Counted from the stretch's first letter, positions 24,357 to 33,171 are shown. The stretch: DNA of 64,000 nucleotides from Campylobacterota bacterium (GCA_003252535.1 QKDN01000048.1:1-64000), one strand, 5' to 3'. A program made the numbers and translations. The notes: generated by a model not told the origin, from the sequence alone.

Positions 24357-24490
24357 ATTTGCCCCTTTATATTTATCAACATTAACAAAACATTCACTAT
24401 CATTTGCTATCATGCGTATCAAGTATATGTTGCACGGAGTGTACACGCAACTTTATTACATCTCTTTTAAAAGTGAAGGTTGAGGTAAGC

Positions 24491-26320
24491 ATGTCAAACA
24501 TTATCAAGATTTTTCTTTTGATAAGCTCTGTTGTGTTCGCAGGCGGATTCGACGCTGCGGTCAAAAAGCAGAAATTTCTACAGCCCGAAGAGGCGTTCAA
24601 GGTAGAAGCTTATGAGAACGGAGAGATGATCACAGTGATGATCAGGCTCGGGGAAAAGATCCATATCTATGACGATACGCTCCGTTTCAATATCAAAGAG
24701 CCGACCCAGGCAGAGATCAATGGCGCAGAGAAGCCCACACCCCATGAAGTAGGTGGAGAGAAAGTCTACGAGGGCGATGTGACCGTCAATATCCCGCGCA
24801 AAGAGATCGAGTCCAAAGTGAGCGGCAAATATACCCTCGAAGTGGCTTTCGAGGGGTGTTCGGACAGCGGTATCTGCTACCAGCCCCAGAGCTTTGCCTT
24901 CGATTTTGTCAGCAGCTCTGCGACAGCTGCCGAAAAGGCACCGCAAGCCAAAGAGCCGGCTGCGGAGCCAAAGGCGGAGAGCGATGTCCTTGAAAAGATC
25001 GGCTCCCTGACCACCGAGGCCAATACCGCCAAGATCGCCGATGTGCTGGCCAGCGAAGGGTCGCTCTTCATCATCCTTCTTTTCTTTGTTTTCGGCCTGC
25101 TCCTCTCCCTTACCCCCTGTATCTTCCCGATGGTCCCGATCCTCTCCTCCATCATCGTTTCGCAGTCGAGCAACGAACAGATCAGTACGTTCAAAGCGTT
25201 CTTCATCTCCCTTGTCTATGTCCTCTCGATGGCGATCACCTATACGGTCGTAGGGTTGGTTGCGGGGCTGCTCGGTGCCGATATACAGGCGGCTATGCAG
25301 AATCCGTGGGTCCTTACGGTCTTTGCAGGGCTTTTCGTCGCATTAGCATTTTCCCTTTTCGGCTACTTTGAGATCGGTCTCCCTTCGTCATGGCAGAGCA
25401 GGATCACCAAAGTAAGCGACAGTGCGCAGGGCAAGGGTATACTCGGTACCGCCGTCATGGGGCTCCTCTCCGCGCTTATCGTCGGTCCGTGTGTCGCGCC
25501 GCCGCTTGGCGGGGCGATCCTCTTCATCTCCCACAGCGGTGATGCGCTCCTTGGCGGGACGGCGCTCTTCGTGATGAGCATGGGGATGGGGCTGCCGCTG
25601 CTGCTGGTAGGGATCGGTGCAGGGAAGTTCATGCCGCGCCCGGGCGGCTGGATGACCAAGGTATCGCAGGTCTTCGGTCTGATGATGCTGGGGCTTGCGC
25701 TGATGATGCTCTCGCGTATCCTCTCCGATACCGTCACCATCCTGCTCTGGTCGATGCTCTCCATCGGTACGGCGCTTTATCTCGGACTCTTCAACGGCAA
25801 GGCGCCCGCCTCGATAGGCGGGTACCTTGGCAAGCTCTTCTCTATCCTTTTCCTCACTTATGGTGTGGCTCTTTTCATCGGTGCCATCAGCGGTGCCGAT
25901 TCCGCACTGCGCCCCCTTGAGCCATTCACATCCAAAGGGACGGTCGTCGCTGCATCTCCGGAAAAAGAGACGGCAGATCACAGAGGATACTCTGTAGCGA
26001 GGCTGATGGAAGAGGTGAAAGCATCGAAGAAGCCTGTCGTGGTCGATTTTGGCAAGGACTCCTGTACCGCCTGCCTGGAGCTCGAAGAGATCACTTTCCC
26101 TGCACCGGTCGTCCAAAAAGAGATGGAGCGGTTCACTTTTATCAAGATCGATCTTACCGCCAATACTGCCGAGGACAAGGAGCTCCTCAAAAAGTTCGAG
26201 CTTTTCGGCACTCCCAATATCATCTTCTTCGATACAGACAACAACTACATGGCTGAGAAGACCCTGACCGGCTTCATCAAGCCGGAAGTATTCGCAAAAC
26301 ATCTCAAAACGATCAGATAG
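24491..26320 (+). CDS. dsbD: Thiol:disulfide interchange protein DsbD
   Basis: 609 residues in the full three-domain DsbD plan. After a signal peptide (LLISSVVFAGG) comes the periplasmic alpha domain with its redox pair (CSDSGIC). Eight or so TM helices follow, with the intramembrane cysteines in LTPCIFPMVPIL and VGPCVAPPLGG. The C-terminal thioredoxin domain carries KDSCTACLELEE. It moves electrons from cytoplasmic thioredoxin to periplasmic oxidoreductases, needed for cytochrome c maturation and disulfide repair. GAGGTAAGC precedes ATG 24491. A weak hairpin (CCCC-AAAACC-GGGG) follows the stop. Confidence 0.96.
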   Translation: MSNIIKIFLLISSVVFAGGFDAAVKKQKFLQPEEAFKVEAYENGEMITVMIRLGEKIHIYDDTLRFNIKEPTQAEINGAEKPTPHEVGGEKVYEGDVTVNIPRKEIESKVSGKYTLEVAFEGCSDSGICYQPQSFAFDFVSSSATAAEKAPQAKEPAAEPKAESDVLEKIGSLTTEANTAKIADVLASEGSLFIILLFFVFGLLLSLTPCIFPMVPILSSIIVSQSSNEQISTFKAFFISLVYVLSMAITYTVVGLVAGLLGADIQAAMQNPWVLTVFAGLFVALAFSLFGYFEIGLPSSWQSRITKVSDSAQGKGILGTAVMGLLSALIVGPCVAPPLGGAILFISHSGDALLGGTALFVMSMGMGLPLLLVGIGAGKFMPRPGGWMTKVSQVFGLMMLGLALMMLSRILSDTVTILLWSMLSIGTALYLGLFNGKAPASIGGYLGKLFSILFLTYGVALFIGAISGADSALRPLEPFTSKGTVVAASPEKETADHRGYSVARLMEEVKASKKPVVVDFGKDSCTACLELEEITFPAPVVQKEMERFTFIKIDLTANTAEDKELLKKFELFGTPNIIFFDTDNNYMAEKTLTGFIKPEVFAKHLKTIR

Positions 26321-26453
26321 ACTCCCCAAAACCGGGGTCTGTAGATCGGACCTCTCCAAAACCTCTTTATATTGCAATTGTTTAAAATCGATTAAAGTTT
26401 TCATATATATTAATATGATACAATAGGGGGAATATTTTTGTGGAGGGATGATC

Positions 26454-27275
26454 ATGCCGGACCATAACTTAGATGATTTGATAGTAGAAAAAAGTCAAAA
26501 GAAAAAAAGTTCCAATCTCAAAGGGATACTGACCATTGCCGCGCTCTTCATCGTCGTGATGCTCATAGCCATCATGATGACGAAAATGGTACTTGACAAG
26601 AACGGTGATGAGAATGTCACCGAGATGAACCAGACTGAAGAGGTCCATGAGGAGGAGAACTCGATCATCAAGAGCGAGATCAGTCCTGATCTCAAGCCTC
26701 AGGAAGTGGTCCCGGAAGAGAAACCTGTCGAAGAGCCCAAAGAGCAGAACGAAGCGAACGGGAGCGACGCTACAGTGAACGAGGAGAACGACACTGTCGT
26801 TATACCCAAGAACGGTGAGATCATAGTCAACGAGCTTGATGTCGACGAGCCTGCGGGGAACGATGCAGACACGATCCCTGCAAAAGAGCCTGAGCCAGTC
26901 AAACCGGTAAACACGGAGACACCGGAGATACCCAATACCGGTATACCGCCTTTCGAAGACACCCCGGCGCCTCCAGCGGTCAAACCTGAGTCCAAAAAAG
27001 AACCTGTGGTCCAAAAGAGAAAAGAGACGCAGACTCCAAAAAAACGTGAGGCAGATAACGGTCGCGGCGGCAGCTACAGGATACAGGTGGGTTCGTTCAC
27101 CCAGACACCGAGCGCGCAGTTCCTCCAGCGGATCAAGAACAGCGGCTACAGCTATAAGCTCCAGGGCGGCAAGCTCCTCGTAGGGGGATACCCCAGCAAA
27201 GAGGCCGCGATGAGAGCACTGCCGGGTGTACGGAACAAGATCAACAAAGAAGCATTTATCGTCAATATGAAGTAG
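26454..27275 (+). CDS. SPOR-domain inner-membrane protein
   Basis: 273 residues: a short cytosolic part, one TM helix (about 25-47), a long Pro/Glu/Val-rich periplasmic linker (about 60-200, many EEP, KPE and PVK groups), and a C-terminal SPOR domain (SYRIQVGSFTQTPSAQFL ... GYPSKEAAMRAL). SPOR domains bind denuded glycan at division septa, so a role in cell division or septal wall remodelling is expected, as for FtsN or DedD. RBS GGAGGG favours ATG 26454 over 26448. trpE follows after 5 nt. Confidence 0.9.
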   Translation: MPDHNLDDLIVEKSQKKKSSNLKGILTIAALFIVVMLIAIMMTKMVLDKNGDENVTEMNQTEEVHEEENSIIKSEISPDLKPQEVVPEEKPVEEPKEQNEANGSDATVNEENDTVVIPKNGEIIVNELDVDEPAGNDADTIPAKEPEPVKPVNTETPEIPNTGIPPFEDTPAPPAVKPESKKEPVVQKRKETQTPKKREADNGRGGSYRIQVGSFTQTPSAQFLQRIKNSGYSYKLQGGKLLVGGYPSKEAAMRALPGVRNKINKEAFIVNMK

Positions 27276-27280
27276 GCACC

Positions 27281-28690
27281 ATGTACACAACATTCCTCTA
27301 TGATCAGCAGACCCCCGTAGCTCTCTACGGCGAGCTCAAAGAGAGCTTCAGGAACGAAGTGACGATGCTCTTCGAGAGCGTTGTTAACAACAGCGAAGGG
27401 AACTTCAGCTTCATCGTCATCGGCGCACGTGAGAGGATCATCTACAAGGACGATCAGACCATCCATGTCGACCGTCTGGGTGTGAGACAGGAGCTGGCAG
27501 AGAGTCCTTTCGAGTTCTTCAAGAACTATTACCATGAGCTCGATACCCAAAAGTACAAAGATTTCTCGGCAGAGGTCGGGTTCAGCTTCGTAGACGGCTT
27601 CATTGGTTTCATCGGGTACGATATGGTCAAGGTCTTCGAGCCGGTGCTCAGAGAGAGCATGGACGGTCTCACGGATACCCTCAATACCCCCGATCTCGAT
27701 ATGATCCGCCCCAAGATCATCATCGCCTACTCGCACAAGAACTCCAGGCTCACTACCATCTGCAACGATGAAGAGCTCTACAAAGAGGAGTATGCAAGGG
27801 TGCACGAGATCATCAGGGCGCCCCATGCGATGCACGCCCTCGAGCCTGTCAGACTAGACGGCGAGGGTGAGTTCGCCATCGGTGAAGAGCGGTTCAAGCA
27901 GATGGTCGACGAGTCCAAGGAGCATATCCGAAGCGGCGATATCTTCCAGATACTCCTCTCCAACCGCTATACGCAGAAGGGTGAGATCGATCCGCTGAGC
28001 TTCTACCGTATCCTCAGATCGAAGAACCCTTCGCCGTATCTCTTCCTCCTCGATTATGAGGATTTCTCGATCTGCGGTTCGTCGCCTGAGGTGATGGTGC
28101 GCCTCACCGACGGCGAGATACTCCTCCGTCCGATCGCAGGAACTCGCAAGCGCGGCAAAAATCACCAGAGAGACCGTGAGCTCGAAGCTGAGATGCTCGC
28201 AGACCCCAAAGAGTGTGCAGAGCATCTCATGCTCGTAGACCTCGGGCGCAACGATGTGGGGAGAGTGGCGAAGACGGGTACGGTCAAGGTGACCGAGATG
28301 ATGCGCGTCGAGCGTTACAGCCACGTGATGCACATGGTGAGCGACGTGGAGGCGGAGATAGAGGAGGGGAAAGATATGTTCGACCTCTTCGCCGCGACCT
28401 TCACTGCAGGGACAATGACAGGCGCGCCAAAGATCATGGCGATGGAGATCATCGCGAAGTTCGAGGGGCTCAAGCGCGGCTTCTACAGTGGAAGTGTCGG
28501 CTACTTCTCGTTCAACGGCAATATGGACTCCGCCATCGCCATCCGTACCTCGCTGATTACCCCTGAATCGATCACTCTTCAGGCAGGAGCGGGTGTCGTA
28601 GCCGACTCCAAGCCGGAGCTCGAATACCTCGAGGTCAAGAACAAGCTCGGTGCTCTTTTGGCAACAATAAAAGAGATGGAGAGTCTCTAG
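27281..28690 (+). CDS. trpE: Anthranilate synthase component I TrpE
   Basis: 469 residues. It makes anthranilate from chorismate with ammonia supplied by TrpG, which is not in the window. An N-terminal regulatory half is followed by the chorismate-binding domain: RSGDIFQILLSNRYTQ, SPEVMVRL, RPIAGTRKRG, LVDLGRNDVGRV, FTAGTMTGAPKIMAMEII and AGAGVVADSKPELEYLE. All the active-site glutamates and the His of HVMHMVS are present. It lacks a fused amidotransferase. It may be transcribed with the SPOR gene. Repeat copy B follows its stop. Confidence 0.96.
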   Translation: MYTTFLYDQQTPVALYGELKESFRNEVTMLFESVVNNSEGNFSFIVIGARERIIYKDDQTIHVDRLGVRQELAESPFEFFKNYYHELDTQKYKDFSAEVGFSFVDGFIGFIGYDMVKVFEPVLRESMDGLTDTLNTPDLDMIRPKIIIAYSHKNSRLTTICNDEELYKEEYARVHEIIRAPHAMHALEPVRLDGEGEFAIGEERFKQMVDESKEHIRSGDIFQILLSNRYTQKGEIDPLSFYRILRSKNPSPYLFLLDYEDFSICGSSPEVMVRLTDGEILLRPIAGTRKRGKNHQRDRELEAEMLADPKECAEHLMLVDLGRNDVGRVAKTGTVKVTEMMRVERYSHVMHMVSDVEAEIEEGKDMFDLFAATFTAGTMTGAPKIMAMEIIAKFEGLKRGFYSGSVGYFSFNGNMDSAIAIRTSLITPESITLQAGAGVVADSKPELEYLEVKNKLGALLATIKEMESL

Positions 28691-28703
28691 GATGCAACTA
28701 CAG

Positions 28704-28800
28704 TTTTGCTCCAAAAACGAGCACTCCTGCACCATGCGAACGCAAGCGCCTGTTTCACAGGTTGAGCGCATGGCTTGTTGTACTCGTCTATGGAGCAAAG
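28704..28800 (+). repeat. Structured dispersed repeat, copy B
   Basis: Outer arms TTTGCTCCA (28705-28713) and TGGAGCAAA (28791-28799) pair perfectly, as do ACGAG (28717-28721) and CTCGT (28783-28787). The core holds CCATGCG and CGCATGG (7-bp stem), AACGCAAGCG, and the apical hairpin CCTG-TTTCA-CAGG. It fills the trpE-aroE gap. Confidence 0.85.
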
Positions 28801-28825
28801 GCTCAGGTTCAAGAGGTGCGCTCTA

Positions 28826-29614
28826 GTGGCTCTCTTCGTACTCTTCGGCAACCCCGTCTCCCACTCCAAATCCCCGCTGATGCACAACCTCGCCTTTGCA
28901 GGGCTGGGATTCGACCACTGCTATACCCGCTACCTCCTCGAGGACGGTACGAAGCTCCGTGAGAAGTTCCTCTCCCTCGGACTCGCAGGGATCAATATCA
29001 CCGTCCCTCACAAAGAACACGCCTACAACGCCTGCGACGAGCTTGATGAGTTTGCCCGCAAGGTCGGCGTGGTCAATACGATCGTACTGCGGGACGGCAA
29101 GCTTCATGGGTTCAATACCGATGCGACGGGCTTTCTCAAAGTAGTACAGGGGTTCGGCGAGAAGAAAAGTATCCTCTTCCTCGGTGCAGGGGGTACGGCG
29201 AAGTCGACGAGCGCAATACTGCGAGATCACGGCTACAGCGTCACGATCCTCAACCGCTCGGCGGCGAGGCTGGAGAGCTACAGGGAGGATGGATTCGAGT
29301 GCGCGACATTCGAGGAGTTTATCCCGCGAGAATTCGATCTCGTGATCAATATGACCTCCGCAGGACTCGAGGATGACTCGCTCCCCGCACCACTCGAACT
29401 CCTCGAAGAGGTCGTCCCGACTGCCGAAGCCTGCATCGATGTGATCTACAAAGAGACACCGTTCCTGAAGCTCGCCAAAGAGCACGGCAAACCGACCAAG
29501 GACGGCAGCGATATGCTCCTCTACCAGGGGATCATCGCCTTCGAACACTTCACGAACTACCGGTACTCATTCGACGAAATATACCCCCATATGAAAAGGG
29601 CGTTTGAGATCTAG
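28826..29614 (+). CDS. aroE: Shikimate dehydrogenase AroE
   Basis: 262 residues. GNPVSHSKSPLMHN binds shikimate, NITVPHKEHAY holds the catalytic Lys, NTDATGFLK the catalytic Asp, and FLGAGGTAKSTSAIL is the NADP-binding loop. It reduces 3-dehydroshikimate in the chorismate pathway that feeds TrpE just upstream. Start GTG 28826 gives the normal family N-terminus; AAGAGG lies 9 nt upstream. A longer ATG reading from 28775 would begin inside repeat copy B and is rejected. Confidence 0.94.
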   Translation: MALFVLFGNPVSHSKSPLMHNLAFAGLGFDHCYTRYLLEDGTKLREKFLSLGLAGINITVPHKEHAYNACDELDEFARKVGVVNTIVLRDGKLHGFNTDATGFLKVVQGFGEKKSILFLGAGGTAKSTSAILRDHGYSVTILNRSAARLESYREDGFECATFEEFIPREFDLVINMTSAGLEDDSLPAPLELLEEVVPTAEACIDVIYKETPFLKLAKEHGKPTKDGSDMLLYQGIIAFEHFTNYRYSFDEIYPHMKRAFEI

Positions 29615-29627
29615 TAGTTATCCTTAT

Positions 29628-29759
29628 GGGCACCTCTAAAAACTATACCCATACTCAAAAAGCAAGTACGACAAGCCATGCACTAAACCCATGAAATGGG
29701 GAAAAGCGTTCGCATGGCGCAGGAGTGCTTGCTTTTTGAGTGGGTTATTAGAGGTGCCC
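29628..29759 (-). repeat. Structured dispersed repeat, copy C (inverted orientation)
   Basis: The longest-armed copy: GGGCACCTCTAA (29628-29639) pairs with TTAGAGGTGCCC (29748-29759), and ACTCAAAAAGCAAG (29653-29666) with CTTGCTTTTTGAGT (29728-29741), both perfect; ACCC/GGGT bridges them. Read on the minus strand, the core has CCATGCGAACGC, the apical CCCAT-TTC-ATGGG and GCATGGCTTGTCGTAC. It lies between aroE and the L,D-transpeptidase gene. Confidence 0.88.
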
Positions 29760-29821
29760 TTATGTTGCAAGACTCTTTATGATCCATGTGATCGTACAAT
29801 GATTTATAAACTAAATGTCTA

Positions 29822-30664
29822 ATGGATTCGATAATGCAAATAAAAATATCTATCACTTTTTTCTTGTTTCTCTCCGTATCGCTCCAGGCTTTTGCCTCTG
29901 CGGATAGTGAACTTGCCCGCGCAGAGAAAAATCTTTTGGAGCTAAAAGTCAAAAAAGAGCAACTCCAGAGATCATATCCACACGGCGAGACGGAGACTAC
30001 CCAGGCTTATAGGATGCGATTTAAGAGGGTGAATGACGAACGGATGAAGGTCAGAGTGATCGCAGAGCAACAAAGGGTCGAAAAACAAAAAGCGCTCGAA
30101 GAACAGAAGCGGATCATCGAACTTGCGATCATCGCTCAAAGCGAACGGATCGAACGGATCAAAGAGAACGCGAGATTAGAGTCTGTCAAAGAGAAGAACA
30201 GACAACTCACTGACAGGAAGAGCGCCGCAGAGAAAACTACCGATAATAAAAAGACCGATAAGAAAGCAACGATCACCAAAACCAAAGAGGTGATATCGGC
30301 ACCTGCTCCGCTCTATGCCCGGATCGACCTCTCCCGGCAAAGGATGAAAGTCTACCAGAACAACACGCTCATATATGAGTGGAAGATATCCACTGCCCGC
30401 AAAGGGTATGTCACTCCGGTAGGGAGCTACAAGCCATACTATACTGCCAGGATGCACTACTCCCGCAAGTATGAAAACTCCCCGATGCCCAATTCTGTCT
30501 TCTTTAAAGGGGGCTATGCTATCCATGGTACAGACTCCATATGGAGACTGGGGACGAGAGCATCGCACGGGTGTGTGCGACTCCATCCGACCAATGCCAA
30601 AACACTCTATACGCTCATCCAAAAGTACGGGTTGAAGAACACAGCGATCAAGATCACCAACTGA
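29822..30664 (+). CDS. L,D-transpeptidase (YkuD) with coiled-coil N-terminus
   Basis: 280 residues. The signal peptide (KISITFFLFLSVSLQAFA) precedes a coiled coil rich in Glu/Lys/Arg (about 30-145, for example ARAEKNLLELKVKKEQL). The C-terminal YkuD domain has GYAIHGTDSIWRLGTRASHGCVRLHP, where HGT and the catalytic Cys motif SHGCVRL are intact. It should cross-link peptidoglycan, attach proteins to it, or trim it. ATG 29834 (giving MQIKISITFF) is an equal start candidate; neither has a strong RBS. The long coiled coil is unusual for the family and may mediate a partner contact. Confidence 0.9.
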   Translation: MDSIMQIKISITFFLFLSVSLQAFASADSELARAEKNLLELKVKKEQLQRSYPHGETETTQAYRMRFKRVNDERMKVRVIAEQQRVEKQKALEEQKRIIELAIIAQSERIERIKENARLESVKEKNRQLTDRKSAAEKTTDNKKTDKKATITKTKEVISAPAPLYARIDLSRQRMKVYQNNTLIYEWKISTARKGYVTPVGSYKPYYTARMHYSRKYENSPMPNSVFFKGGYAIHGTDSIWRLGTRASHGCVRLHPTNAKTLYTLIQKYGLKNTAIKITN

Positions 30665-30711
30665 TCTTTGATCTTGTCTCTATTGGAATGCCCAGGTATG
30701 ACTTGTGAGAT

Positions 30712-30897
30712 TTAGTTATTGCCTTCGACCCTCCGCGCCTCGAAAGCCGCCAGCTCCTCCCCGTCAAATCGAAACCGTATCTCGACAGGGCGGCAACACA
30801 CTTCACAGTCCTCTATATATTCGCTCGACTCTTCGTAGCTGTCGAGCACCATCGAGATAGTTTCCCAGCAGTAGGGGCAGGTGAAGTAGTGTTCCAT
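30712..30897 (-). CDS. CPXCG motif cysteine-rich protein
   Basis: 61 residues. FTCPYCWETI at residues 6-15 and EDCEVCCRPVEI at 29-40 form two CxxC pairs, the pattern of the CPXCG family of small zinc-ribbon proteins. It has the normal family length. It is monocistronic on the minus strand, 47 nt after the convergent L,D-transpeptidase. Function is unknown. Confidence 0.85.
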   Translation of the reverse strand: MEHYFTCPYCWETISMVLDSYEESSEYIEDCEVCCRPVEIRFRFDGEELAAFEARRVEGNN

Positions 30898-30994
30898 TTT
30901 ATATTCCTTTTTGCAGTCATTGCTATATATATCATAGTGTACTTTGGATATTTTTTTGATAAGATAAATTCAAATAAATTCAAGAGAGATGAAA

Positions 30995-31780
30995 ATGTAT
31001 TTAGAAACAATCAAATGTTTATGTGGAGAAACGATTGATTATAGTAGTAACTATACAGCTCAAATGATTTCTAATGAAGATTTTTATGAATTTCAAGAGC
31101 TCATTGAGCATCAGGTGACAGAAACTGATGAGTTTATCAGAAGTGTCTATCAATGTTCAGAATGTGGTAGGCTGTATATAGAGAATGGTCAGGACAAAAA
31201 TGAATTTGTTACTTTTGTACCTGAGCAAAATATCAAAAAAGAATCGTGTACTTCAGATGAAGGATTAAGTATTAACGGATTCAAAATCATTTCAACTCCT
31301 TCTGATGATAAACTCAAAGAGCCAAATAGAAAAGTACTGAATTCAATCAAAGGTGAGAACTGGAAAAATGAAAATGTTCGAAAACGACTGAAAGAGTCTA
31401 CATCTCACGATCAAACATTTTCAATAAAAAGCATATTTACCGATGCTTTTAGAAAAAGAACACCTATGTATACCGGTGAATTTAGTCTTCGATCAATTTT
31501 TTGCTACATTGATACTTATAGATGGGCTTTATTGGAGCATGGTTTTATCGATAGGGATGAGATTGATTTCCATGAGTATACGAGGAAAAAACTTGGATTT
31601 CATGAATCAACAGCAGGTTGGGCGAATATGATATTGCCATACTCATTGGGATATGATGTAAACATGAAGGACTGGTGCTGGGAAGATTTGCAAAACAGGC
31701 ATGTCTCATTGGAAGAACACAAAAAATCTATAGAACTTTTTTTTAGAATGGTTGATGAGTTTTATGATAAACATGAATGA
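30995..31780 (+). CDS. AT-rich orphan protein with N-terminal zinc-ribbon-like motif
   Basis: 261 residues, not recognised. The first 65 residues hold ETIKCLCGETIDYSS and VYQCSECGRLYIENG, a CxC...CxxC arrangement like a small zinc ribbon. The C-terminal ~120 residues (RSIFCYIDTYRWALLEHG, YTRKKLGFHES, LPYSLGYDVNMKDWCWED) look like a compact helical domain with many aromatic residues. Start ATG 30995 is spaced from AGAGAG; ATG 30989 is adjacent to it and less likely. The DNA is strikingly AT-rich against the flanks, as for the GNAT gene at 19 kb, suggesting acquisition. The candidate RNA follows it. Confidence 0.65.
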   Translation: MYLETIKCLCGETIDYSSNYTAQMISNEDFYEFQELIEHQVTETDEFIRSVYQCSECGRLYIENGQDKNEFVTFVPEQNIKKESCTSDEGLSINGFKIISTPSDDKLKEPNRKVLNSIKGENWKNENVRKRLKESTSHDQTFSIKSIFTDAFRKRTPMYTGEFSLRSIFCYIDTYRWALLEHGFIDRDEIDFHEYTRKKLGFHESTAGWANMILPYSLGYDVNMKDWCWEDLQNRHVSLEEHKKSIELFFRMVDEFYDKHE

Positions 31781-31799
31781 GAATTGTAACTTTCACAAT

Positions 31800-31828
31800 T
31801 TGCACCAAATGAAAGTTTATGTTATAAT
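31800..31828 (+). promoter_or_regulatory. Extended -10 promoter before the candidate RNA
   Basis: TGTTATAAT (31820-31828) is a perfect TGnTATAAT extended -10 element; TTGCAC (31800-31805) lies 17 nt upstream as a weak -35. A start near 31835 would coincide with the 5' end of the folded segment. Confidence 0.6.
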
Positions 31829-31833
31829 ATCGC

Positions 31834-32012
31834 CAGTTGGGGCAGTGAGAGAGCGGGAACTCTCTCAAAGCTTTTTAATATACTCTGACTGTTAGTAATA
31901 ACAGCAGAAATATAACAATTACAATTGTGCGTTGCATTGTTACTCCTGTTGAAAAGCTGACCCTGTCCCACCGTTCACCTCGCAACACAACTACAATCTA
32001 ATCGCCAACTGA
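31834..32012 (+). ncRNA. Candidate structured RNA (~175 nt), class unknown
   Basis: No coding frame is visible. Pairings: CAGTTGG (31834-31840) with CCAACTG (32005-32011); alternatively or in part TGGGGCAG (31838-31845) with CTGTCCCA (31963-31970). Hairpin GAGAGAG-CGGGAA-CTCTCTC lies at 31848-31867, followed by stem AGCTTTT (31869-) with AAAAGCT (31952-31958) and hairpin CTGTTA-GTAA-TAACAG inside it. The size, promoter and closing stem recall 6S-like or other housekeeping RNAs, but I could not match it to SRP RNA, tmRNA, RNase P RNA or 6S. It lies between AT-rich and normal DNA. Confidence 0.45.
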
Positions 32013-32067
32013 CTTACACACTCTATCACACTCTATCACAAACTTTTCCTAAAAAGCTAATTATATG

Positions 32068-33006
32068 TCAAATCGTCATGTTCTCTATCGTCAGATGGAC
32101 GATCTTCTCATGCCCTCCGAGCTTCTCCCTGATCTTCTCCATATCGATACCAGCATCGCCCTGGAGGGTGATCATACATCCGTATTTGCCCTTGCCGACC
32201 CTCCAGAGGTGGAGATCGGTGATCCGGAGGGGTTCGTCGCAGCTGTTGACGATATCGATCACTTCGCTGACGATCGGGTCGTTCATATTGGCATCAAGGA
32301 GTATCGTCGCTGACTGGCGGATCAGCTTGAGCCCCCAGACGAAGACGAGGACGGATCCGACAATCCCCATCACCGGGTCGAGCCATGTGGCGCCGTAGAG
32401 CATCGCCCCGGTGAGGGCTATGATAGCGAGTACCGAGGTGAGGGCGTCGGCCAGGACATGGATGTAGGCGGCCTTGAGATTGATATCGTGGTGGTCGTGG
32501 TGGTGATGCTCATGATGATGGTCATGTTCGTCGTCATGGTGATGGTGGTGGTCATCGTGGAGCAGCCAGGCGCAGATGAGGTTGATGAAGAGCCCGAGTA
32601 CAGCTATCGTGATCGCTTCTCTGTAGGCGATGGCGGCAGGGTGGAATATTCGTTCGACCGAGTGGTAGACCATGAAGAACGCCACGACCAGCAGCAGCAC
32701 GGCGCTGGTGTAGCCGCCGAGCACTTCGATCTTGAAAGTACCAAAGTTGAAGCGGAAATCATCGGCGTACCGCTGCGCCATCACATAGGCGCCGTACGCC
32801 ATCCCGAGTGCCAGTACATGGGAGCTCATGTGCCAGCCGTCGGCGAGGAGCGCCATCGAGTTGTAGTAGAACCCGCCGACGATCTCGATGATCATCATCA
32901 CGAAAGTGAAGAGGGTGGCATAGAGGGTCTTCTTTTTGGCGATAGGGTTGGCGGTGTCGAAGTTGTGGGAGGGTGAGAGGGCTTTGAGGGTATCGAGTGT
33001 GTTCAT
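32068..33006 (-). CDS. CDF-family divalent metal cation exporter
   Basis: 312 residues, six TM helices and a C-terminal cytosolic domain. Metal-site residues lie in ALLADGWHMSSH (TM2) and YIHVLADAL (TM5), the HxxxD-type transport sites of cation diffusion facilitators. Between TM4 and TM5 there is a loop of about 30 residues that is nearly all His, Asp and Glu, typical of Zn exporters such as ZitB/CzcD. It exchanges cytoplasmic Zn (possibly Co, Cd or Fe) for protons. It is monocistronic; no metal-responsive regulator is adjacent. Confidence 0.93.
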   Translation of the reverse strand: MNTLDTLKALSPSHNFDTANPIAKKKTLYATLFTFVMMIIEIVGGFYYNSMALLADGWHMSSHVLALGMAYGAYVMAQRYADDFRFNFGTFKIEVLGGYTSAVLLLVVAFFMVYHSVERIFHPAAIAYREAITIAVLGLFINLICAWLLHDDHHHHHDDEHDHHHEHHHHDHHDINLKAAYIHVLADALTSVLAIIALTGAMLYGATWLDPVMGIVGSVLVFVWGLKLIRQSATILLDANMNDPIVSEVIDIVNSCDEPLRITDLHLWRVGKGKYGCMITLQGDAGIDMEKIREKLGGHEKIVHLTIENMTI

Positions 33007-33055
33007 GTGAGTCTCCTGTCACCTTGATCTATTCAGATACTATACCATAAATTCC

Positions 33056-33171
33056 GTAGGGTGTTGTCTCCCGACAACACCATCGTGTACGGTGATAGAA
33101 AATATATACAATAATGCAGGAGGATTTCCATATTCGGGATATTGCGGTGCTGTCGGGGGACAGCACACTAC
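33056..33171. repeat. REP pair bounded by GTAG...CTAC, GGTGYTGTC family
   Basis: GTAG (33056-33059) plus GGTGTTGTC-TCCC-GACAACACC (33060-33081); mirror GGTGCTGTC-GGGG-GACAGCAC then CTAC (33168-33171). The left arm has TT/AA where the right has CT/AG, so each hairpin stays paired by compensating changes. It fills the gap between two minus-strand genes; nothing else is seen there. Confidence 0.85.

Noticed and set aside
28775-28825. Longer aroE starting at ATG 28775
   Set aside because: The extra residues derive from repeat copy B, and the family N-terminus begins at the GTG 28826.
31834-32012. Retron msr-msd, SRP RNA or tmRNA
   Set aside because: No reverse transcriptase is adjacent, and the diagnostic tetraloop or tRNA-like ends of SRP RNA and tmRNA are absent.
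32017-32040. Direct repeat CACACTCTAT x2 as a CRISPR or iteron
   Set aside because: Only two short adjacent copies without spacers; no cas or rep gene.
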